DNA of 64,000 nucleotides, taken from contig JACQDE010000087.1 of the NCBI GenBank assembly GCA_016201285.1, positions 1 to 64,000 on the forward strand, written 5' to 3'. The notes below the pieces were generated by a model, which did no database searches, was not told the DNA's origin, and saw only the letters and a list, made by a program, of their open reading frames with translations. Shown piece by piece: positions 20,343 through 29,774 of the stretch (the first letter of the stretch is position 1; each line of letters begins with the position of its first letter). The DNA is from Acidobacteriota bacterium. Lineage in GTDB: Bacteria > Acidobacteriota > Terriglobia > Acidiferrales > UBA7541. The position numbers and the translations under genes were made by a program.

Positions 20343-22397
20343 CTACCGGCGCTGGAATTCGGGCGAGCCGAGGACGAGGCCGGCGATCATGCCGGCGTCC
20401 ACGGACTTCATCGAATCATCCAGCGCGGCCTGTCCCGCAATGCGGGACGGGTCCGTCAACTGTTTCTCGAGCGTGGCGCGGGTCTCGGCTGAAACCTGGC
20501 CCGCCAGGAAAATCTGAACGGCGCGGTCGAGCGCTTTCTTCGCATCGGCAGTATTCTCCGCGCCAAGCAGCGAGGCGATATCCACGCGCGCGCCGCGCAT
20601 GTGATTTGCGGAAAGCTCCATGGCGTAATTCAGCCGGTTCAGGAGCGCGCCGGTGTTCACCCACGTTTCGGCCTTGTCGGAATAGCCGGTGGGCGGCTGG
20701 CAGAGGTAAAGCGGCTCGCCGATGCGCCCGGTCCAGAGCACCATGGCGATGGGCGCGCTGACGTCCGCGCCCAGGGCCCTGGCGGCGCTGGCCACCAGCT
20801 CGAACGGCTTCTTGACCTTGGAGCGGTACGCCTCGCGCGACCAGAACTCCGGCGAATAGATCATCGCTTCGAGCACAGCGGGAATGTCGCCATGCGTCTC
20901 GAGGAACTCTTTCGCCATGCGGTCCACCAGCGCCGCCGGCGGCGTGTCGCTGACGAAGCGGCGCGCGATCTTGGTGGAGATGAACTTCGCCGTGTTCGGG
21001 TGGGCGACAAGCATGTCGAGAATCTGCTCGCCCGCCTTCATTCCCCTGGCGTCAATTTTCTTGCCCAGAACGGTGAATGACCCGCTCGCGTGAATGCGGT
21101 CCTCGAAGTGGAATTCGGGATCGCGCCGCGGAGCGCGCAGCGTCCAGCCGGTGAACGCGCGGGCGACTTCGATCACGTCCTGCTGCGTGTAGCCGCCGTC
21201 CACGCCGAGCGTGTGCAGCTCCATCAGCTCGCGAGCGTAGTTCTCATTCAAGCCGCGGCGCTGGCGCTGTTGCTGCGGCTGGCCGGGCTGCCCCTGGCCG
21301 AATCCGCCGGGACGGTTCGGGTCCTGTCCAACGCCCTGGCGGCGTCCGGGGTAGTTCGGGTCCGGCATATTGCCGAAGCTGCCGCGCTGGCCGAGGCGGC
21401 CACGGCGATCGAGGCCGCCGGACATGCGCGGATCGGCGCCAAAACGCGAAAGAAATCGCTGGCGCCGCTGGAGTAGCTCGTTTTCGATTTTCGCGAACGC
21501 TTCGGGGTCGGCACTTTGCCAGTTGTCGAGATAGAAAAGCATCGCCGGGCTTTTCGCGGTGGCGCTGAGGAGATCGCCGAATTTTCCCAGGGCGTGCCGC
21601 CGGATGACGTCACGCTCATAGGAGGGCAGCATGTAGTTGACCGGGCCCTTCGGCGCGAAAACGTTGAAGTGGTTGAACCAGAAGTCCGCCATCACTTCCT
21701 GCAACTGCCGCTCGCTGTAAATAGCGCGGGTGAGTTTGGCAGCCGACAGTTCGCCAGTGACCCGCCGCGGGGTTTTCTCGTTCATCAGCTCCATGCGCAT
21801 GGCTTGGGCGTTCGGGTTTTCTCCGCCACCCTGGCGCGCGCGGCGGGCTTCGGCGGCCAATTCCGGATTCTGCTGTATCGCCGAACGAACCTGTTCGCGG
21901 CGCTGCTCTTCCATCTGCCGGCGGTACTCCTCCGGCGTGACGCCCCGCTTGGCCGCTTCGAGAACGGGATTCGGAAACTCGTCCATGAGCTGCGATGTGG
22001 ACATGGCCAGCGTGGAGTAACGCTCGAGCCGCTTGGCCAGCGCGGAATCGTCAATGGATTCGGGCTTGAGCTGCTGCTGGATCCATTTCTCCAGGCCCAG
22101 GGCGCGGATGCGCTCGACGTCGCCGGGGCGCGGGCCGAAGGCTAGGCGGTTCAGCGCGTGGATCATGGCTTGTTCTTCGCTCAGCTCGGTGATGGGGAGT
22201 TTTCCCTTGAAGGCTTTGGAAAGCTGATGGGCAGGCGCGGATTTCTTGTCTTTGTCCGCGGCATTGCCTTTCTGATCGGCGGCAAGAAACGGCGCGGCGA
22301 AAGTCAGAGACACCACCAGCACCGCCGCAAGGAAACCGTTGGCCGCGGGATTCTTCCGCCGGTGGTAACAGGCGGATGTGCCGCTTTGGGTGAACAT
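20343..22397 (-). CDS. exported DUF1800 protein
   Basis: A 684-residue protein with an N-terminal hydrophobic export signal (GFLAAVLVVSLTFAAPFLAA) and the DUF1800 hallmarks: HALNRLAFGPRPGDVERI near the N-terminus, ERQLQEVMADFWFNHFNVF in the centre, and YARELMELHTLGVDGGYTQ followed by ARAFTGWTL. A Gly/Gln/Arg/Pro-rich insertion (about residues 330-385) precedes NENYARELM; it reads as low-complexity linker. The family is paired with DUF1501 across Planctomycetota, Verrucomicrobiota and Acidobacteriota, and its function is not known. It is transcribed ahead of the DUF1501 gene across a 140-nt gap. Confidence 0.9.
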   Translation of the reverse strand: MFTQSGTSACYHRRKNPAANGFLAAVLVVSLTFAAPFLAADQKGNAADKDKKSAPAHQLSKAFKGKLPITELSEEQAMIHALNRLAFGPRPGDVERIRALGLEKWIQQQLKPESIDDSALAKRLERYSTLAMSTSQLMDEFPNPVLEAAKRGVTPEEYRRQMEEQRREQVRSAIQQNPELAAEARRARQGGGENPNAQAMRMELMNEKTPRRVTGELSAAKLTRAIYSERQLQEVMADFWFNHFNVFAPKGPVNYMLPSYERDVIRRHALGKFGDLLSATAKSPAMLFYLDNWQSADPEAFAKIENELLQRRQRFLSRFGADPRMSGGLDRRGRLGQRGSFGNMPDPNYPGRRQGVGQDPNRPGGFGQGQPGQPQQQRQRRGLNENYARELMELHTLGVDGGYTQQDVIEVARAFTGWTLRAPRRDPEFHFEDRIHASGSFTVLGKKIDARGMKAGEQILDMLVAHPNTAKFISTKIARRFVSDTPPAALVDRMAKEFLETHGDIPAVLEAMIYSPEFWSREAYRSKVKKPFELVASAARALGADVSAPIAMVLWTGRIGEPLYLCQPPTGYSDKAETWVNTGALLNRLNYAMELSANHMRGARVDIASLLGAENTADAKKALDRAVQIFLAGQVSAETRATLEKQLTDPSRIAGQAALDDSMKSVDAGMIAGLVLGSPEFQRR

Positions 22398-22594
22398 GGC
22401 TTACAACTCCTGTCGTCCCGATCCCCGGACTCAACTCCATCCAAGCGCGATAGGCTATTGCCTTCGAATCATTCTAACCCCGCAGAACGGGAAAAGTTGT
22501 AGCCGCGGGCGGCGGTTTGCCGTCGCGAGACAGGGACGCCGAGCGCGTGCGGATTGACCGCACTGGAGTGATGCCGTATAAATTAGGGCTGCCT

Positions 22595-22616
22595 GCCCTG
22601 AGCGAAGCCGAAGGGC
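22595..22616. repeat. dispersed short repeat, copy 2
   Basis: The element reads GCCCTGAGCGAAGCC followed by GAAGGGC. GCCCT and AGGGC at the ends form an inverted repeat. It lies just before the TTG start of the M28 peptidase gene, in what would otherwise be an open 5' extension of that gene. Confidence 0.6.
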
Positions 22617-22639
22617 CCGCCGTGCTGAGGAGACCGACC

Positions 22640-24463
22640 TTGAACCGCAAACATCGAGTGCTTACGCTATGCGTCCTGCTGGCTGTTGCCGCCGGTTTAT
22701 GGGCGGGCGAACAACAGACGGCCGTCGCGCCGGAGCGCATCAAGGCGCACGTGGAATACCTTGCCAGCCAGACCATGAAGGGACGCGGCACCGGTACGCC
22801 CGAGCTCAACAAAGCCGCGAAGTATATCGCCGGGCAATTCAAGCGCGACGGCCTGGAGCCGCTGGCCGGGAAATCGTACTTCCAGAAATTCCGCGTGACC
22901 GTCGGCGCGGAATTGGGCAAGCAGAATGCCGCAACGCTGGTGCGCGGCCCGGAGAAGTCTGCGTTCAAGGTGAGCACGGACTGGCAGCCGCTCAATTTCT
23001 CCGATTCCGGCGAGGCCAGCGCCGCGCTGGCATTTGCGGGCTTCGGCATCAGCGCGCCGGAATACGAGTATGACGACTATCTGCACATGGACGTTACCGG
23101 CAAGGCGGTGATCGTGCTCCGCCAGGAGCCGCAGAAGGACAACGAAAAGAGCAAGTTCGACGGCAAGGAAGCCACGCAGCATTCGCAGATCGTCAACAAA
23201 GCCATCAACGCGCGCAACCACGGCGCCAAAGTGCTGGTGCTGGTGAACGACCAGCCCGGCCCGGCCGAGGAGGACCTGCTGGTCAAGTTCGGATCGCTGA
23301 CTGGGCCGGAGAACGCAGGCATCCTGCTGGTGCAGGCGAAACGCGACGTCGTGGACAAGTGGCTCGCGCCCTCCGGCAAGACGCTGGCGCAACTCCAAAA
23401 GGAGATTGACGACAAGCTGACGCCGCAGTCGTACTACCTGCCGGAGACAAAGCTGGACCTGCGCGTGGACGTGCGGCGCATCACGGCGGAGACGCAAAAC
23501 GTGGTTGGCGTGCTGCGCGGGCGCGACCCGAAGCTGGCGGAAGAAGCCATCGTTATCGGCGCGCACTACGACCACCTGGGGCTGGGCGAGCGAAACTCGC
23601 TGGCGCCGGCGCAGGCCGGAAAAGTGCACGCCGGCGCGGACGACAACGCGTCAGGCACATCGGTGATGCTCGAACTGGCGCGCGTGCTGTCGGAGCGGAA
23701 GCGCGACCTGCGGCGCAGCGTCGTCTTCCTTGCGTTTTCCGGCGAGGAGCTGGGGCTGCTCGGCTCGGCGTACTACACGAAAAGCCCGGCCTGGCCACTG
23801 GAGAAAACAGCCGCGATGCTGAACCTGGACATGGTGGGACGCCCGCGCGACAACAAGCTCTACGTCGGCGGCATCGGCACCTCGCCGGCGTTCAAGGAGA
23901 TCATCGAGCAGGCCAACAAGACGGGCTTGCAGCTTTCCTATCAGCAGAGCGGCTACGGGTCGAGCGACCACACATCGTTCTACGTGAAGAATGTTCCGGT
24001 GCTGTTCTTCTTTTCCGGGCTGCACGCCGACTATCACAAACCTTCGGACACGCCGGAAAAGATCCACTTTGCGGACGCGGCCCGCGTGGGCGACCTGGCC
24101 ATGCGCGCGGCGCAGACGCTGGCGTCGCAGGACACCCGGCCGCAGTTCGTGCGCGTGCAGGAAGCCCGGCCGGCGGCCGGCGGAGGTGGCACGGGCTACG
24201 GCGCGTACTTCGGGTCCATTCCGGACATGGGCGAGGATGTTGTCGGCGTGAAATTTGCCGACGTGCGCGACGCCAGCCCCGCGGCCAAGGCGGGATTGAA
24301 GGCGGGCGATGTGCTGATTGAATTCGCCGGCAAGGAGATCAAGAACCTGTACGACTTCACCTATGCCCTGCGCGCGCACAAGCCGGGCGAAGAGGTCAGC
24401 GTGACGGTGTTGCGGGGAAAAGAAAAGCTGACGGTGACCGTGAAGCTGGAGCAGAGAAGGTAG
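22640..24463 (+). CDS. exported M28 aminopeptidase with PA and PDZ domains
   Basis: This 607-residue exported zinc aminopeptidase has a signal peptide (VLTLCVLLAVAAGLWAG) and a protease-associated region (about residues 95-260). The M28 catalytic domain follows with the zinc ligands in GAHYDHLG, GADDNASGT, SGEELGLLGS and LNLDMVGR, plus SDHTSF. A C-terminal PDZ domain covers about 510-607 (GIPDMGEDVVGVKF ... LKAGDVLIEFAGKEI). TTG at 22640 is the best start because AGGAGA lies 6-7 nt upstream and the signal peptide begins there; the upstream frame runs through a dispersed repeat. The proline dehydrogenase gene begins 11 nt after the stop, suggesting co-transcription and a role in peptide and amino acid use. 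Confidence 0.92.
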   Translation: MNRKHRVLTLCVLLAVAAGLWAGEQQTAVAPERIKAHVEYLASQTMKGRGTGTPELNKAAKYIAGQFKRDGLEPLAGKSYFQKFRVTVGAELGKQNAATLVRGPEKSAFKVSTDWQPLNFSDSGEASAALAFAGFGISAPEYEYDDYLHMDVTGKAVIVLRQEPQKDNEKSKFDGKEATQHSQIVNKAINARNHGAKVLVLVNDQPGPAEEDLLVKFGSLTGPENAGILLVQAKRDVVDKWLAPSGKTLAQLQKEIDDKLTPQSYYLPETKLDLRVDVRRITAETQNVVGVLRGRDPKLAEEAIVIGAHYDHLGLGERNSLAPAQAGKVHAGADDNASGTSVMLELARVLSERKRDLRRSVVFLAFSGEELGLLGSAYYTKSPAWPLEKTAAMLNLDMVGRPRDNKLYVGGIGTSPAFKEIIEQANKTGLQLSYQQSGYGSSDHTSFYVKNVPVLFFFSGLHADYHKPSDTPEKIHFADAARVGDLAMRAAQTLASQDTRPQFVRVQEARPAAGGGGTGYGAYFGSIPDMGEDVVGVKFADVRDASPAAKAGLKAGDVLIEFAGKEIKNLYDFTYALRAHKPGEEVSVTVLRGKEKLTVTVKLEQRR

Positions 24464-24474
24464 GCGGCGCCTAC

Positions 24475-25425
24475 ATGATCGTCCGAGACTTCATTTTCTG
24501 GCTGTCCACAAAGAAGAAGGTGACGGATGCGATTGCGCGGCGCGGAATCAAGAACGGATTTGCGCTGCGCTTCATCGCCGGGGAGAAGATCGAGGACGCA
24601 ATCCGGGCGTGCCAGGAGCTGAACCGGGAGGGGCGCCGGATCAGCCTGAACCATCTGGGCGAAAACGTCACGACCGTCGAAGAAGCCTCGAACGTAAGAG
24701 ATGGCTACGTCGAGATGGTGCGGGAACTCGACCGGTGCGGCATCGACGGCAACATTTCCGTCAAGCTCACGCAGCTCGGGCTCGACGTGAAGCCCGGCGG
24801 GCGCGAGCTGTGCCAACAGTTGACCGACGAGATCTTGGCACAGGCAACCCGGCTGGGGCGCGACATCGAAATTGACATGGAAGGCTCGCCGTACACCGAT
24901 GCGACGCTGGACATCTTCGAAGCGGTACGGCGCAAGCGCGAAAACGCGGGCCTGGCGATCCAGGCCTACCTGTATCGTTCGGAAAAGGACATCGAGCGGC
25001 TGGCGCCGCTCCACCCGAAAATCCGGCTGGTGAAAGGCGCCTACCGCGAGCCCAGGAGCATCGCCTATCAGAAGAAACTGGACGTGGACGCGAGCTATTG
25101 CCGGCTGCTCGACGAACTGCTCGACGGGCGCTTTGTAACCGCTATCGCCACGCACGACTCCGCGATGCTCGACCACGCGCGGAAGCGGATTGCCGAGCGC
25201 GGGCTGGGGCACGACAAGTACGAATTCCAGATGATCTACGGCATCCGGCGCGATTTGCAGCAGGAGATTCGCGAACAGGGGCATCCTCTGCGGATCTACG
25301 TGCCCTACGGGACGGAGTGGTGCCCGTACTTCATGAGGCGGCTCTCGGAGCGGCCGGCGAACTGCTGGTTTGTGGTGAAGAACCTGATGGCCGAGATATT
25401 TACCGGCAACGGGAGCAAGCGCTAG
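24475..25425 (+). CDS. proline dehydrogenase (monofunctional)
   Basis: This 316-residue FAD enzyme oxidises L-proline to pyrroline-5-carboxylate. The TIM-barrel PRODH domain spans almost the whole protein, with EIDMEGSPYTDATLDIFE, RLVKGAYREPRSIAY, AIATHDSAML and the C-terminal RRLSERPANCWFV stretch, all characteristic of short bacterial ProDH. No P5C dehydrogenase domain is fused and none is encoded nearby, so the second step must lie elsewhere. The gene follows the M28 peptidase gene by 11 nt. The PilZ gene on the other strand ends 3 nt beyond. Confidence 0.95.
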   Translation: MIVRDFIFWLSTKKKVTDAIARRGIKNGFALRFIAGEKIEDAIRACQELNREGRRISLNHLGENVTTVEEASNVRDGYVEMVRELDRCGIDGNISVKLTQLGLDVKPGGRELCQQLTDEILAQATRLGRDIEIDMEGSPYTDATLDIFEAVRRKRENAGLAIQAYLYRSEKDIERLAPLHPKIRLVKGAYREPRSIAYQKKLDVDASYCRLLDELLDGRFVTAIATHDSAMLDHARKRIAERGLGHDKYEFQMIYGIRRDLQQEIREQGHPLRIYVPYGTEWCPYFMRRLSERPANCWFVVKNLMAEIFTGNGSKR

Positions 25426-25428
25426 CCG

Positions 25429-25743
25429 TCAGGCGGGACGCAGGCGCACCAGGATGCGCTTCAGAGCGTCTTCGTTGGCGCCGCGCAGCTTGACGAATTC
25501 GGTGCCGAAGCCGTGCGGCTCGACGTCGCGGACGATGCAGTCGGCCTCAACCACTTCACCGCCGGCACGGATGCGCACCGGGAGCACGGTCCCCATGGGG
25601 TAGGACTTCTCGGTGCGAATGTAGAGGCCACCGAGACCGATCACCGTAATTTGACCTTCAAAGGCAAACCCCAACCCTTCACAATTCAGGTACTGTGTTT
25701 CGGAGAGGTACAAGCGATCGTAGAGCCGATTGTCTGTTTTCAT
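25429..25743 (-). CDS. PilZ-domain protein
   Basis: A 104-residue single-domain protein with a PilZ-like beta-barrel: LGFAFEGQITVIGLGGLYIRTE, SYPMGTVLPVRIRAGGEVVEADCIVRDVEPHGFGTEF. The classical c-di-GMP-binding RxxxR motif is not obvious at the N-terminus, so nucleotide binding is uncertain. The ATG at 25743 overlaps the stop of the upstream 79-residue gene in ATGA, implying translational coupling. PilZ proteins act as c-di-GMP effectors for motility, polysaccharide or secretion, but no target gene adjoins this pair. Confidence 0.78.
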   Translation of the reverse strand: MKTDNRLYDRLYLSETQYLNCEGLGFAFEGQITVIGLGGLYIRTEKSYPMGTVLPVRIRAGGEVVEADCIVRDVEPHGFGTEFVKLRGANEDALKRILVRLRPA

Positions 25744-25979
25744 GCAGCACCTCGCCTCGCGGCACGAAATGCATCCAGCGTCCACGCATCCAGGCTTTCG
25801 TCATGGCGCAGGACGTAGTAGTTGCCGTCGTCCGCGCGCACGCGGAAGTAGATGGCGGCGGGGGAGTACCACCGGTCTTCAACTTGCTCCACCTCGAACA
25901 GCCGGCCGCGCAGACTAAAACGCAGCGGCCGCTCATTGGCCCGGTAACCGGCGTAGCATTCCACGCAAATCTCGCCCAT
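25740..25979 (-). CDS. small conserved-looking protein coupled to PilZ gene
   Basis: This 79-residue protein begins MGEICVECYAGYRANERP and contains FEVEQVEDRWYSPAAIYFRVRADDGNYYVLRHDESLDAW, which suggests a small beta-rich fold; I do not recognise the family. It has no signal or transmembrane segment. The ATG at 25979 was chosen; an in-frame TTG at 25991 has GAGGAG too close to it, while that same GGAG is about 12 nt before the ATG. The stop overlaps the PilZ start as ATGA, so the two products are probably made together and may act as a pair. Confidence 0.65.
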   Translation of the reverse strand: MGEICVECYAGYRANERPLRFSLRGRLFEVEQVEDRWYSPAAIYFRVRADDGNYYVLRHDESLDAWTLDAFRAARRGAA

Positions 25980-26097
25980 GGGCCCGGTCAATCTCCTCTG
26001 TCTTGTAAGACGATTAGCCGAAAACAGGAAAAAGTAAATAGTACTTTGTGAAAAATGGGGGACGCAAGGAGACCGGCGCGAGGTTTCCCTTAACAGC

Positions 26098-26127
26098 GTA
26101 AAGCTGGTCCCCTGGAGGTAGCTTTAC
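26098..26127 (-). terminator. hairpin over the end of the BrkB-like gene
   Basis: GTAAAGCT (26098-26105) pairs with AGCTTTAC (26120-26127), so the stem includes the stop codon of the minus-strand gene. There is no convincing T-run after it. Confidence 0.4.
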
Positions 26128-26966
26128 GGGCGCCGGGAAAGGGCTTCGGCGTTATAAGCGGCGCCGAGCAGAACCACGATCGCGCACAGGTTCATCCAGA
26201 CCAACAGGCCGATGGCCGCCGCCAGCCCGCCATAGACCAGACTGTACGGCACATTGCGCACGTAGAAGCCGAAGGCCGAGTTGACGACCCACCAGAGCAG
26301 AGTGGCCACCACGGCGCCGGGCATCACGTCGTTCCAGCTTCGACAGCCGGCGCGGCCCACTCGATAGAGCAGGGCCAGCACGAGCATCGCGGAAACCAGC
26401 GCCAGCCCGACGTACACTACCAACCAGATGCCGTCGAAGAGCTTCGGCAGGCCGTAGTGAACAATCATCCACGTGCGGAGCTGGCGGCCGAAGACAGTGA
26501 GGATGATCGCGGCAAGCAGCGGGCCGATGGTGGCGAGAAGCAGCAGCAGAGCGCGAAGCTGGTCGCGCCAGAAGTGCTGCAGCGGCGGGTTTACCCCGCT
26601 GCCTGCTGTTGCCGTGTAGAGATTGCGGAAGGCCTGCATGAAGCCGCCCATCACCTGCGAGCCGCCGAGCAGCGTGCCGCCGAGACCCAGCAGGATCCAG
26701 CCCTGCGGCGTTCTTCCCTGCCCCTGATGCACTAGAAAGTCCATCACCATGCGCTTGCTGTCCTGCGGCAGGAACAGGCGGAGATCGGAGAGGAACTCCT
26801 GGGCCGCGGAACTCAGCCGCGGGGAAAACGCCAGCAGACCCAGGGCAAACAAGAGCATGGGGAAAAACGCCAGGAACATGCTGAAGGCGATGGCCTGCGC
26901 GTCCGTCATCGCCGCCGGGAAAACGCGGCGGAGGGCGCCGGTGAAGTTGTGCAGGACGGCACGCAT
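26124..26966 (-). CDS. YihY/BrkB-family inner-membrane protein
   Basis: A 280-residue polytopic protein with about six transmembrane helices. It shows the YihY/BrkB pattern: DAQAIAFSMFLAFFPMLLF in the first helix, WILLGLGGTLLGGSQVMGGFMQAFRNLY, GAVVATLLWWVVNSAFGFYVR and a C-terminal YSLVYGGLAAAIGLLVWMNL. The family was once annotated as ribonuclease BN; that activity belongs to another gene, and the real function (possibly transport) is unresolved. The ATG at 26966 is followed by a typical amphipathic start. It does not share an operon with the M14 gene, which ends 50 nt upstream on the same strand. Confidence 0.88.
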   Translation of the reverse strand: MRAVLHNFTGALRRVFPAAMTDAQAIAFSMFLAFFPMLLFALGLLAFSPRLSSAAQEFLSDLRLFLPQDSKRMVMDFLVHQGQGRTPQGWILLGLGGTLLGGSQVMGGFMQAFRNLYTATAGSGVNPPLQHFWRDQLRALLLLLATIGPLLAAIILTVFGRQLRTWMIVHYGLPKLFDGIWLVVYVGLALVSAMLVLALLYRVGRAGCRSWNDVMPGAVVATLLWWVVNSAFGFYVRNVPYSLVYGGLAAAIGLLVWMNLCAIVVLLGAAYNAEALSRRP

Positions 26967-27015
26967 GGCTCGCGGGGATTATATAGGCGAAAGGTTGTAG
27001 GTTGTAGGTTGCAGC

Positions 27016-29688
27016 TTATTTCCCTTGCAGAGTTGCGGCGGACCAGTGGAGTGAGTTGAAAAGCAGCTTGAAGGTGGCGTGAGGCTGGGCGCGGAACTGC
27101 GCGCGGAAGCCCAGCAGCACCACGCGGCCTTTGCCGACATTGGCTTCGGCGACGCCGACTTTGTCGAAGAGATATTCCGGCCCGCCGATCCAGCCGCTCT
27201 GAAGCGGGTTTACGGAGGGATACTTCACCACGGCGCGGGCGGCGGCGGTGGAGAACGGCGCGGTAATCTCGAACGCGGGGCTATCCAGAAAGTAGGCGGA
27301 GGTTTTCGCCGGCATGCCGTAGGCGACTGGGTGGTGGTTGTCCACAAGGATCTGCAGGACAGCGCCGGGACAGTAGAATTTGTCGGCGGGAACACCGCGC
27401 AGCGTGTTCTTCACCGGCAGGCCGAGCGCCTCGATGGCGAAGTCCGCGGCATCATCGAGGGCGACGAGCGTGCCGCCGCCGCGGACGAACTCCTCAACCG
27501 CCTTCGCGCCTTCCTCTCCCAGCCCGCCACGATGCTCCGGACGGACCCAGGCGCCGCGGGCGCCGTTGAGGATGCTGTTGCGGGACTGGCTGGCGAAAAG
27601 AATCACGTCGAACTTCTCGTTTAGCTTGCCCGCGCGGATGTCGTCGTTGCGCAGAGTGGTGTAAGGGAAGTCGTACTGCTCGAGCAGCCAGCGCGTCCAG
27701 CCTTCGTCCATGTTGGCGGTCCAGGGCTGGTAGAGGCCGATGCGCGGGGCGCGAAGCTTCCACGCCGGCACGCTAATCGCTGCATCGGTTGCGGTGACGG
27801 CCACATTGGTTTCCTTCGTGGCTTTCTCGATGGCGGCGGCGACTTCCTTTCCCGCCTTCGCGCGGACGAGAATCGTGCCTGCGGAATGATCAGCATCACC
27901 CGCGTGGAAATTTTCGGCGGCCCAGGAAATCTCCACGCTCTCGTCTTTCAGCAGGCGGTTCACGGCCCTGGCGCTCGAGTTCCACTCATGAGGCAGCAGG
28001 TAGGTGATCATCCTGGGCTTTGCTGCCTTCGCCGCGGAAATCACTTTTCCTTCCGGCAGCGGAATGGGGCTGACGCGCTCGAGCTGACCCTGGAAGGGTT
28101 TGTCAATCTTGACGGCGGTGACACCCATCTGGAGCGGAAGCGTCCAGCCGGTAACGTCGTAGGGCCGCTCGGGGGGCTGGCCGGGCGCGGTGGGCTTCAT
28201 CGGGTACTGTTGCGGCTCGAGCAGGTCCTTCACGTAATTGCGGAACGGCTGCGACATGGGGATCACGTAACTGCCGGCGGGATAGTCTTTGCCGCCGGCC
28301 TGGAACGCGGCCCTGGCCCGAAAGATTTCGATGCCGCTGAGGTCGAGCGCTTCGAGCAGCTTCCAAAGCGCGCCCGGGTCGTGCTGCGCGGGCGGGAAAA
28401 CGTAAGCGAACGGATCGCCCTGGGCGCCCGTGGCGATGGCCTTGCGATTCAAACTGTAAAAATTCTTCTGGAGCATGGCGCGGTTGGCGGCCACGCCTTC
28501 GAGCAGCGCGTAGGTGATGGTCAGCTCGTAGTCCACGATGTTGCGGAGCGTCCAGGTACCACCGAGCCACGGCCTGGGATAGTTGGTGCGCGGCCAGGTG
28601 TCCGTAGGCGGCGCAAGCGGGCGGCGAGGGTCCGCTTGCGCGCCGGGAGCGTCTTCGGAAAAACCTTCGACGGCGGAGCGGGACTGTCCGAGGCGGGCGC
28701 GCAGTTGTTCGATGGGGCTGGCGATGCGCGCGCTGGCGACCTCGGTGAGCAGGCCGGCCATGTTGTGGTACCACGCGCCGTTCTTGTGCGAGCCCTGCCA
28801 CCACCAGGTGAAGCGCTCGCCGTACTGCGCGCCTTCAAGACCGGCGCGGTTGAGCCCGGTGAACAGGTACATGCCCATCAGGTTGGAAGCGGCAATTACG
28901 GCGGGGTCAATATTCGGGTTCACCGGATCTTCGAATGGCGGGACGAAAATGCGCGGGCCGTTCGAGCCCATCTGATGCTCGTCGAGAAAGGCCACCGGGA
29001 ACCAGTCCTGGTAGAGAATTTTCGCGACGTGGAGCGTTTCCACCTGCGTAAGCATGTAGGAGTCGCGGTTGTTATCGTGGCCGACGTATTTGTGATAGAG
29101 CCACGGCATCGGGGCGTTTTCGAATTCGGTGCCGGCGTTCTTGTTGTACCAGTCCACCACCATCACCTGGCCGTCGGGATTCACGGAAGGCGCAAGCAGG
29201 AAGACGACGTTATCGAGAAGATTCTGGATGTACGCGGATTTTTCCGTGGCCAGCCGGTGGACCAGCTCGAGCGACATCTGCGTGGAGCCGATTTCGCTGG
29301 AATGAATTGTCAGCGTGATGAGCATCACCGCGGGGTTTTTCGCGATAATTTCGTCGGCGGCCTTCTCGTCAAGCTGGCCGGGATAGGCAAGCTTGCACTG
29401 GTTGGCCTGGATTTCGGAAAGGCGGGAGAGGTTCGCGGGCGAAGAAATGACCATCAGCGCGAAGGGATGGCCCATGGTGGATTTGCCGAGCTCGGTGTAG
29501 CGGACGCGGTCCGACGCCTTAGCCGCCATTTGCATGTACTCGATCACCTGGTCCCAGCGGGCGAGTTTCTTGTCCGTGCCGACACGGAAGCCGAGGTATT
29601 TCTCCGGCGTGGGAAGCTCCTGCGCGGCGGCACAGGCAGTGACGAGCAATACTGCGGCGAACAGGCGAAGCAGGCGACGCGTCAGCAT
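27016..29688 (-). CDS. exported M14-family zinc carboxypeptidase
   Basis: This 890-residue exported metallopeptidase has a signal peptide (LLRLFAAVLLVTACAAAQ). The M14 domain covers about residues 45-380. The HxxE zinc motif is His129-Glu132 (TIHSSEIG), SVNPDGQ follows, and the third His probably lies in FLDEHQMGSNG. The C-terminal 450 residues form a large accessory region found in many Acidobacteriota M14 proteins, ending in a glutamine-amidotransferase-like part (FVRGGGTLVALDDAADF). The ATG at 29688 has GGAGG upstream. It probably trims peptides outside the cytoplasm; the substrate is unknown. A fragment resembling the central region of such a protein occurs at 36785. Confidence 0.9.
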   Translation of the reverse strand: MLTRRLLRLFAAVLLVTACAAAQELPTPEKYLGFRVGTDKKLARWDQVIEYMQMAAKASDRVRYTELGKSTMGHPFALMVISSPANLSRLSEIQANQCKLAYPGQLDEKAADEIIAKNPAVMLITLTIHSSEIGSTQMSLELVHRLATEKSAYIQNLLDNVVFLLAPSVNPDGQVMVVDWYNKNAGTEFENAPMPWLYHKYVGHDNNRDSYMLTQVETLHVAKILYQDWFPVAFLDEHQMGSNGPRIFVPPFEDPVNPNIDPAVIAASNLMGMYLFTGLNRAGLEGAQYGERFTWWWQGSHKNGAWYHNMAGLLTEVASARIASPIEQLRARLGQSRSAVEGFSEDAPGAQADPRRPLAPPTDTWPRTNYPRPWLGGTWTLRNIVDYELTITYALLEGVAANRAMLQKNFYSLNRKAIATGAQGDPFAYVFPPAQHDPGALWKLLEALDLSGIEIFRARAAFQAGGKDYPAGSYVIPMSQPFRNYVKDLLEPQQYPMKPTAPGQPPERPYDVTGWTLPLQMGVTAVKIDKPFQGQLERVSPIPLPEGKVISAAKAAKPRMITYLLPHEWNSSARAVNRLLKDESVEISWAAENFHAGDADHSAGTILVRAKAGKEVAAAIEKATKETNVAVTATDAAISVPAWKLRAPRIGLYQPWTANMDEGWTRWLLEQYDFPYTTLRNDDIRAGKLNEKFDVILFASQSRNSILNGARGAWVRPEHRGGLGEEGAKAVEEFVRGGGTLVALDDAADFAIEALGLPVKNTLRGVPADKFYCPGAVLQILVDNHHPVAYGMPAKTSAYFLDSPAFEITAPFSTAAARAVVKYPSVNPLQSGWIGGPEYLFDKVGVAEANVGKGRVVLLGFRAQFRAQPHATFKLLFNSLHWSAATLQGK

Positions 29689-29774
29689 GAGAAGGGCCTC
29701 CGAAAACGGTTACCAGCTATGGACGCAGCGAGCGGCTCGAACGCTTCGGGCCACTACGTCACAGAAACAAATCA

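Noticed and set aside
26124-26966. Ribonuclease BN annotation for the BrkB-like gene
   Set aside because: RNase BN activity belongs to the unrelated rbn/elaC product; this is a polytopic membrane protein.
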